Part shown: positions 57,360 to 64,000 of the stretch, one piece after another
Layout: each line of letters begins with the position of its first letter
How positions within the stretch are numbered: position 1 is the first letter of the stretch
DNA from: Labia minor
Taxonomy: Eukaryota > Arthropoda > Insecta > Dermaptera > Spongiphoridae
Direction: 5' to 3'
Length of the DNA: 64,000 nt
Assembly: GCA_963082975.1 (NCBI GenBank)
Contig: OY720348.1
Coordinates: forward strand, 14,628,078-14,692,077
Made by a program: the position numbers and the translations under genes
Notes under the pieces: generated by a model
The model's input: the letters and a program-made list of their open reading frames with translations, nothing else
Told to the model about the DNA's origin: nothing
The model's database searches: none

Positions 57360-59040
57360 AATGCACTCGAAGCGGTTTTACTGGGATCGAACGACTCATA
57401 AACTTGGCGAGAATGTGACACGTGACAATTTTTGTGCATTGAGTGAATTTGTTTGTATAGATGGGGATGGGGTGCAGACAAGGAGAGGCACTCAACAAAA
57501 AAATGGTTAAGCAAATCGGTACTGTCTGCTCAGGTCACGTATTTAATCAGGGCGATGGAAGACACAGAAGAAAAATAAAACAAATCAATTACTTTTTTTT
57601 TGTTATTCAATTTTAACTAATAAATGGATATCCCATAAACCAAAGAAATTCCCTTTAAAAATACTTTTTTGTTTTAATTTTGAAAAATGTAGATATTATT
57701 GATAAGAAAAATCTTATAGAATTACCTTCATTTTTTTTTTTTTAATTTTGATTCAATTTACATTGAATTTCTATTTTTTCATAGACAAATAAATACATAA
57801 AAATATGCAATAATAATAAAAAATTAAATAAAATTATACTTTTACTTTTCGAGAGTAAAGGAATTGTTATCCCTATTTACTACCGATATGCGGTTTTTTC
57901 ACAACTTTACATTTCAAGTCATTCTGATCCCAAAATCCTCGATGACGTGTGTGTGTGTGTGTGGCAGAAATCTTATTAACAAATTTCCTGTCAAATGGTA
58001 AAACTAACCATAACCAAATTTTATATTATGGCTTTTATTAGGTTGCTAACAAACTGAAAACGTTTTCGCTTAAATACATTCTTAAATAAAACAAATAAAT
58101 AAATATCAAAAAAGTAAAATATTGACATATTTTTAAAACTGTAACAAATATAAAAAAATTTTAAATTCAAACAATTTAAAGGTAATTTTATTCAACAAAT
58201 TTTACTTCTTATATGAGCCACTCAGAAGCCAAAACGATTAACTCCACATTTAAAGAAACTGAGAAAATGAAGCCCAAAGTTCACAGTTTGTAGGAAATTC
58301 AAGGTTATTGATTACAGAAAAATGTATATTGCATTGCAATATTAAGATTATTAAGCTCAATATTCACTGCAATATTTGCAGATTACATTACATTACATTA
58401 CTAGCAAAATTTTAAAAATTGGAGTTAATCGGTTTGGCTTCTGAGGCATATATATATATTTGATTAAATTGAATTATAATTATCCACTAAAAGTACTAAA
58501 ATAATTATTGGTAATTTTAAAATAGTAATAAAAGCGCCCAACGTTTTTCGTTGAATATGAAGCAATTTACAAAAAACTTTGTCAGGCTTATAGAAAAATT
58601 ATTTTATTCTTTTTAGTCCATTGGAAAAACGTTATTTTATAAAAATTTTTTGTATTTATATTTTATCCTTTTTATTTTAAAAATTTAATTAAAATTGAGA
58701 GATCTTTTTAATTTAATTTATTAACTATCTCTCATTGGCATTTTAAATTTGATATAAGTAAATATAATGACAAAAAAATAGAATAAATAATAAACATTGC
58801 GTTCTATTTTGGTTGATGTACAGCATCGAAACTATTTGTGGCATTTTCCCTTCTATCTACAGGAGAGGAAGAAACAAACACAATTACAAAATTTCACAAA
58901 AAAAAACATGTTTAACTCTCACAATGGATTGACTGAAATATATGTCTATGATTAAAGAGAAATTAAGAGCGATATAAATTATTCATTTTAAAATATAATT
59001 TTTTATTAAAGATATTGATTGACTGATAAGAAAATTTATA
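57360..59040. other. Balanced patch (57,360-57,560), then AT-rich DNA
   Basis: A TC tract lies at about 57,216-57,246 and a GT tract at about 57,947-57,962. A word meaning roughly ctcagaagccaaaacgatta at 58,213 recurs inverted at about 58,430-58,448 (aatcggtttggcttctgag), so a 235-bp inverted-repeat element may be present there. No gene was seen. Confidence 0.35.
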
Positions 59041-59110
59041 TTGGAGTGTCGGTCCCCTGAAGAAACTTTTCGTGCTGGGTCGAAACGTCAACTCATTGAT
59101 TGGAAAAAGA
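59041..59110 (+). other. Hammerhead-like or Penelope-type retroelement fragment
   Basis: CTGAAGA followed after 18 nt by GAAAC matches the conserved CTGANGA...GAAA core of hammerhead ribozymes found in Penelope-like elements. Stem II between the two cores pairs poorly, so it is more likely a decayed copy than an active ribozyme. Confidence 0.3.
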
Positions 59111-59578
59111 AATTAGAAAGTTTCATTTATAAAATTTGTATTTTCTTGCTGACTACTCTGACTCCTAGTTGAATATTATATTTTTTTCTAATCCGATCGC
59201 CAAGAAAATATAAATATATATATATATATGACATTTATAAGAAGAGAGGAGAAGAGAAAAAAGTGTTAATATAAATCGAGAAGGAATGCAAATCGAAAAA
59301 ACGAAAAGAAATATGTAAAATGAATGGAATGTAAATAATCTAATTTGAATTAAATAAAATGCCCTTAAGCAAAATAAGAGACGAGAATAAACTACAAAAT
59401 AATCAATAAATAAATTAAATATAAATATCTATAACGAATTTTAAAAAATAAATTTGAATTTTAAATTTTAATGATTTATCGTTTGAATGTCACAGTTACA
59501 CAGGACTTATATAAAAATATATTATATATACGAATTAATTGGGAGCATTCCAATGAGCATATATTAGTTAGCCTAGAG
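59111..59578. other. AT-rich DNA, no gene recognised
   Basis: A TA tract near 59,214-59,229; otherwise low-complexity sequence. Confidence 0.5.
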
Positions 59579-59867
59579 CAGTGATTCTCAACCATTTTTT
59601 TTTACCGCGGCATACTTATAAAAATTTGGCGGCAGATAAAGAAAAGATAAGATAAGTGTAAAAGTTTACCAAATTGAAAAAAAGTGGTCCCAAAAACGGT
59701 TTACCTTTTTTTTAGAACCATATTGAAAAAATTTAGAAAGTCGGAAATGTTTAAGAGCCTCTTTACATTTATAATAATTTGGTGGCATATTTTGATAATC
59801 TCGCGGCACACTTTTGAAAATATCGCGACACACAAAAGTGCCGCGGCACAGTTGTTGAGAATCACTG
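59579..59867. mobile_element. hAT-type MITE family B, copy 6, with exact 8-bp target duplication
   Basis: It runs from cagtgattctcaacc to gttgagaatcactg, flanked by GCCTAGAG at 59,571-59,578 and 59,868-59,875. It carries the shared core ttttagaaccatattgaaaa. Confidence 0.85.
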
Positions 59868-60074
59868 GCCTAGAGAGTCTAAATAATAATAAAATAATAA
59901 ACAGAAAACAATCACTATTTATTTAATCTTATAAATTGAAATTCTGAACCTGCGTAAGAATATCCAAGAAAATATTATTATTAAAGGGATTTTTATTAAA
60001 AGACCAAATTTATTTATTGAATTTAATAAACGTACAACGTTTTGACTACTTATTCTCTACAGACGTAATCAACT

Positions 60075-60350
60075 TGAGTGTGCCGCGAGATTATGAGGCT
60101 CTTAAACATTTCCGATTTTTTTTTCTAAATTTTTCAATTTGGTTTTGAAAACTTTTTTGGGACTAGACTCTTAAACATTTCCGACTTTCTAATTTTTTTT
60201 AATATGGTTCAAAAAAAAAAAGGTAAACCGTTTTTGGGACCACTTTTTTCATATGGTAAACTTTTACGCTTATCTTTTTCTTTGTGTGCCGCCATATTTT
60301 TAAACCTTTAAAAGTGTGCCGCGGTAAAAAAAAAAGGTTGAGAATCACTG
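60075..60350. mobile_element. hAT-type MITE family B, copy 7 (left end lost)
   Basis: It starts within the subterminal block gtgtgccgcgagattatgag and ends with the complete right terminus ggttgagaatcactg at 60,350. The left inverted repeat is missing. Confidence 0.7.
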
Positions 60351-61874
60351 TATTATGCGAAGAATCGATCCTCCTAACCATTTGTTTGATAATACCTACC
60401 GAATATTATAAATATATAGTACCGCCCCTTTTAAGAAAAAATAAATTTAAGATTAAATATTTTTTATAAATTGCAAATATTCATAATAATAAATTCTTTG
60501 GGGCGATTATAATGAATGTCCTCCATTCTACTTTTTGTATTTTATCTTTTGTTTATAATTAGCTGAGTTTATACATGTTCAAAATAATATAAAAATATTA
60601 ATAATAATTTTAGTAAACCATAAAATTATTTAAATAAATATATATTATTTAAATTATTTCATGGATTATAAAAGTTCTAATTTTTATTAAGTTAATTTAA
60701 TAATGTTTGACCAAATTTATTCAATATTTTAATTAAAATAAGATATTTTAATTAATTTTAATTTTAAATAAATATGAATTAAAGATACAATATATTACCA
60801 TATATATATAAAATAAAATAGTATTTAAAGTTTCTTCAATTATAACTGGACATTCTTATGCTGAAACTTCATAATCATTTTATTGTTTATCTCGGGGAAG
60901 TTAATTGAATATCAAAAAGAATTCTTTTTAGGATCAAATAATTATAATTGATATAAAAGCTAATAAAAATAATATTAATATTTAAACAAATCTTCTTCTT
61001 TTTCCTACCATTTGTCCTTTGTGGGGTCTGCTATCAGTGATGTGAACTCGAAGAAAATCTCCAGCCGACTGACGCCGGGTAAAGGAGGGGGTGAAGGATT
61101 TAATATTGAATAGAAAGGATTTTTTAGGGTTTGGGACACGACTCTTCCTCCAAAGAAGGTGAGGAAAAGTCATGGCTTGCGTGAGCAGGGTTGCTTCCCT
61201 GAAGTGGGCCTATCTCTATCTGGATCATAGAGAGGGTACACCCGCTACTCCTAATATAATAGTGATAATAATATAATATAAAATTATATATATATATATA
61301 TTTTAAAAGTTTATGAATAATTATAAGACTGATTCTGTAATTAAATGAATTAGACAAGAGTCCTTTAATGATTCACTTCCAGATAAATATATAATTTCTA
61401 ACTATTTATATATATATTAATAAATACTACTAACTTCACATATATATAACAACATAAATATAATTTACATATATATATATATATATATTTATTTATTTAT
61501 TTATTTATATATATAATAAATTAACCTACTTAATTTGGTTTATTGAATTTGATTGAATAATCTAATTAATTGAATTCAATTAATATAGTTTATATTATAA
61601 ATAATAATAATTACAATGTAATGCTATATAAATAAATTAATTAATTGGAATTGTTAAATTATTATATAAAAAGGAATTGTTAGAGAAACAGTATTATTTA
61701 TTAAAATTGTGGATATATAACAACTTAAGAATTGATATATTTTTACAGGTAAATCTTGTAATATTGTAAATAAATATGTAACTAAATTATATTAAAAATC
61801 TAAATAAAATTCTTTTTACAGAAATGAAATTGATTAAGCGATACCCAATCCTAACCCTTATATATATATATATA
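60351..61874. other. AT-rich DNA with a balanced island at about 61,000-61,250
   Basis: The island contains complex sequence with frames on the minus strand that match nothing known. TA tracts lie near 61,281-61,301 and 61,471-61,488, and (TTTA)n near 61,487-61,506. No gene was assigned. Confidence 0.4.
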
Positions 61875-62023
61875 CGAGGGTGGGGTGAAAAGTTTCCGGC
61901 CTGACCAAGAAAAACGATGTTTTTAAATTTTTTTTTTTGCTTTATTTTTCAACATAATGTCCATCAACAATGATACATGTCTCATAACGGTGTTCTAATT
62001 TAATTAATTAAATTTAATTTAAT

Positions 62024-62250
62024 TTAAGTCTCATTAACAGTTATGAATTGACGCAAAAATTCGTTTTGATTATGCCTACAGCGCCAAATTGTCGGTAGAA
62101 ATGTTTTATCGAAGCAGTTTTTGGTTTAACATTAGCAAACGCGTCACCCACGTTGCACACAGCTTTCCATATTCAAATGGTTGTGCAAAATATTTCGTAC
62201 ACGTTCAGCTGACATCGTACAGGTCTCAGCTATCTTGAATGTTGAAAAAT
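62024..62250 (-). pseudogene. mariner transposase remnant
   Basis: On the minus strand, fragments read IAETCTMSAERVRNILHNHL with NME, then, after stops and shifts, NQNEFLRQFITVNE. These correspond to the second helix-turn-helix and the start of the catalytic domain (EFLRRFVTVDETWIH-like) of mariner transposases. The first catalytic Asp position reads Asn, and the frame is broken. Confidence 0.6.
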
Positions 62251-62319
62251 GAAGCAAAAATAAAAAAAATTTTAAAACATCGTTTTTCTTGGTCAGGCCG
62301 GAAACTTTTCACCCCACCC

Positions 62320-62960
62320 CAGTGGCGTACCTAGAACTTTTGCCGCCCGGGGCGATCTCCAGTTTGCCGCCCTTTTTATTATAAGTCAATCAAATAGTGG
62401 TATTTATAAATTAATGCACATAAATAAATTATTAAGTTATTTAATCAATATTAATTAATACACAGAGTAAATTTTTTTACAAATATTTGTATGCACTCGT
62501 AAACATATTAATATAATATTTACTCTTCTAGCTTTCATACTAGAAAAATCGTGTATAATGCTCTCAATATTTATATTTATATTTTTTCCGCCGGCCCTGC
62601 TTTTCAAAAAAAAAATCGATGATTTAAAAAAATATTGGTATATCACTTCAAAGTAATCATATAAACTTTTCAAAAGAAATGATATTTATAAACTGATAGA
62701 ATTCAAAATTTACACTAAAATGCATTTATATACACCGAGGAATAATATTCGAAATCATATAGTTAATCATAATTTATATAAATCAAATAGTAAACTTATA
62801 ATAATCATAATAATCATTTATTATTCAAGAAAGAAAAAAAATAAATATGAAATGAATAAGTTGCTTTTTACAACTATAACTAAATATAAAAAATGCCGCC
62901 CCAAGATAAGTGCCGCCCGGTGCGGACCGCACCCACCGCAGCCCCCTAGGTACGCCACTG
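62320..62960. mobile_element. hAT-type element CAGTGGCGTACCTAG, nested, with exact 8-bp target duplication
   Basis: Perfect 15-bp inverted repeats (cagtggcgtacctag and ctaggtacgccactg) are flanked by CCCCACCC at 62,312-62,319 and 62,961-62,968. Removing it restores the right end of the mariner element. At 641 bp it has subterminal GCCGCCC words and no transposase frame. Confidence 0.85.
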
Positions 62961-62973
62961 CCCCACCCTCGTA

Positions 62974-63465
62974 TATAATGATTTCGAAAGTCACCTTGAA
63001 TCCTTGTAATGATTTGATTGGTACTTGGTAATTACTTTAATTAAGATAAATATACAATTAAAATGATTTTTCTTTACAATTCCTATTGATTCTTCACATC
63101 AGATTTGTGAATTTCATAAAAATTCTAAGATCAGAACTACTTAGAAATATATACAATTTTTGTTAGTATAATAAGATTAGATCGAAATATATATGATTTG
63201 AATAAAATTTTATAATCTTGAACGAAATGGTTTTTGTGGCTCCTCTAAAGTACATACTTAAAATATTAATTTGGTTATACTCGAAATCACTATGCTTGTG
63301 ATACTTTTATGATTATTAATGGAAAGTGGCAAATAAATAAAGAGGATTTTTTTTTTTTATTTTTATATTTTTATTTTGTTTTGTTTTTAATAGGATTGCT
63401 TAGAATTCGCTTGTTCATAAATTCGACAAATTATTTACGCTATCATAAATTGTCGGTTTAATTGT
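62974..63465. other. AT-rich DNA, no gene recognised
   Basis: A T run lies near 63,349-63,358. Nothing else was seen. Confidence 0.5.
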
Positions 63466-63840
63466 TTTCAAGTCAGTTTTGGGGACAAATAGAGCACTGT
63501 TGGCATCATTTGAAACTGTTCCATTTTAAAGAGAAGTGGGTCGTTAAGAAGAGAGTTAGGAAATAAAAATAACGAGTTAATGCGAAGAGGAAAGAGAAAT
63601 AAAAGTGTAGTCAAAGAATGCTTGGATGGCATGTTTCTGATCCATAACTCAACGTTATGACAAGAGGGTTTGCTGTAAATAAAGCCAATGGCCATTCCTC
63701 TCCAAGAATTACTTCTTGGCTGCTTGGTCCAGATGGATCTGGCTCGTCAATCAGAGCTAAAATATGATAGGAGGGCGTAGAATGTCTGAGCAGCTCAAAT
63801 TGACGAGGACAAAGACCCAAACAATCCCTTAATCCTTAAT
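63466..63840. other. Balanced unique island (possible regulatory element or exon)
   Basis: About 370 bp of complex sequence with two overlapping minus-strand frames. Neither resembles a known protein and no strong splice context was noted. Confidence 0.3.
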
Positions 63841-63973
63841 TTTTTTTTTCCTGTTTTACCCTCTTTAGAGATTGGCTTCCATTTATGTTCTCTTTAGTTA
63901 CTGACTTAAAAAAGATAATAAAATAAATATAATATCTGTGTATCTTAAACAACTTGAACTGCTATTACTCATA

Positions 63974-64000
63974 CGAGGGTGGAGTGAAAAGTTTCCGGCC
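63974..64000. mobile_element. End of another copy of the third mariner family
   Basis: cgagggtggagtgaaaagtt followed by tccggcc matches the terminus at 61,875 with one mismatch, after TA at 63,972-63,973. It is cut by the window edge. Confidence 0.7.

Larger units (their letters stand above)
61875..62971. mobile_element. mariner element (third family), interrupted by a nested hAT-type element
   Basis: The inverted repeats cgagggtggggtgaaaagtt and aacttttcaccccaccc/tcg extend inwards through tccggcctgaccaag and are flanked by TA. Without the nested insert it is about 450 bp. Another end of the same family begins at 63,974. Confidence 0.8.

Overview
The window is AT-rich eukaryotic DNA, most likely from an arthropod. 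It has a GT/AG-spliced poly-zinc-finger gene family, an apparent first coding exon of a hamlet/MECOM/PRDM16-type gene, an R1/Jockey-like LINE remnant, a Ty3/Gypsy-type LTR retrotransposon, several Tc1/mariner deletion derivatives and many hAT and mariner MITEs. No bacterial-style operons, CRISPR arrays, rRNA genes or intact tRNA genes were seen. The species cannot be named from the sequence.

Layout. 1-21.6 kb holds AT-rich DNA, MITEs, SINE-like tRNA heads and one unclassified dispersed repeat (family A, at least seven copies here and an eighth at 51.5 kb), broken by balanced-composition islands that may be regulatory. At 21,652-21,688 (minus strand) lies a 37-nt coding exon, MRSKSIARKVTQ plus one base, ending in a perfect CAAG/GTAAGT donor inside a GC-rich island. 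If it is the MECOM/PRDM16/hamlet start exon, the first 21.6 kb is probably its first intron.

24.35-42.23 kb is a tandem segmental duplication of three units. Each carries a two-exon C2H2 zinc-finger gene (23, 22 and 14 fingers). A short first exon lies about 950 bp upstream of the long exon and adds an N-terminal CCHC-type finger. The middle unit looks like a product of unequal crossing-over. The third gene has lost its last finger to a nonsense codon. A fourth, more diverged paralogue (18 fingers) is inverted at 53.9-56.3 kb. It keeps two alternative first exons and an empty target site for a MITE present in the other three.

43.9-52.4 kb is a transposon nest: a mariner deletion derivative, an odd interlocked inverted repeat, a 5'-truncated LINE, a 4.9-kb LTR retrotransposon with two apparently identical 265-bp LTRs (46,582-51,480) and a second, unrelated mariner deletion derivative. 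The LTR element has a Tf1-like signature: the 12 nt at the 5' LTR/internal junction are the reverse complement of a 12-mer inside the LTR, which suggests self-priming. Its gag and pol overlap at a perfect -1 slippery heptamer next to the gag stop. pol has two single-base homopolymer deficits.

56.4-64.0 kb is AT-rich DNA with more MITEs, including a hAT-type element nested in a mariner element with an exact 8-bp target duplication.

The likely host genes are the hamlet-like exon and the four zinc-finger genes; nearly everything else is mobile-element debris or unassigned non-coding DNA. All comparisons were made by eye.
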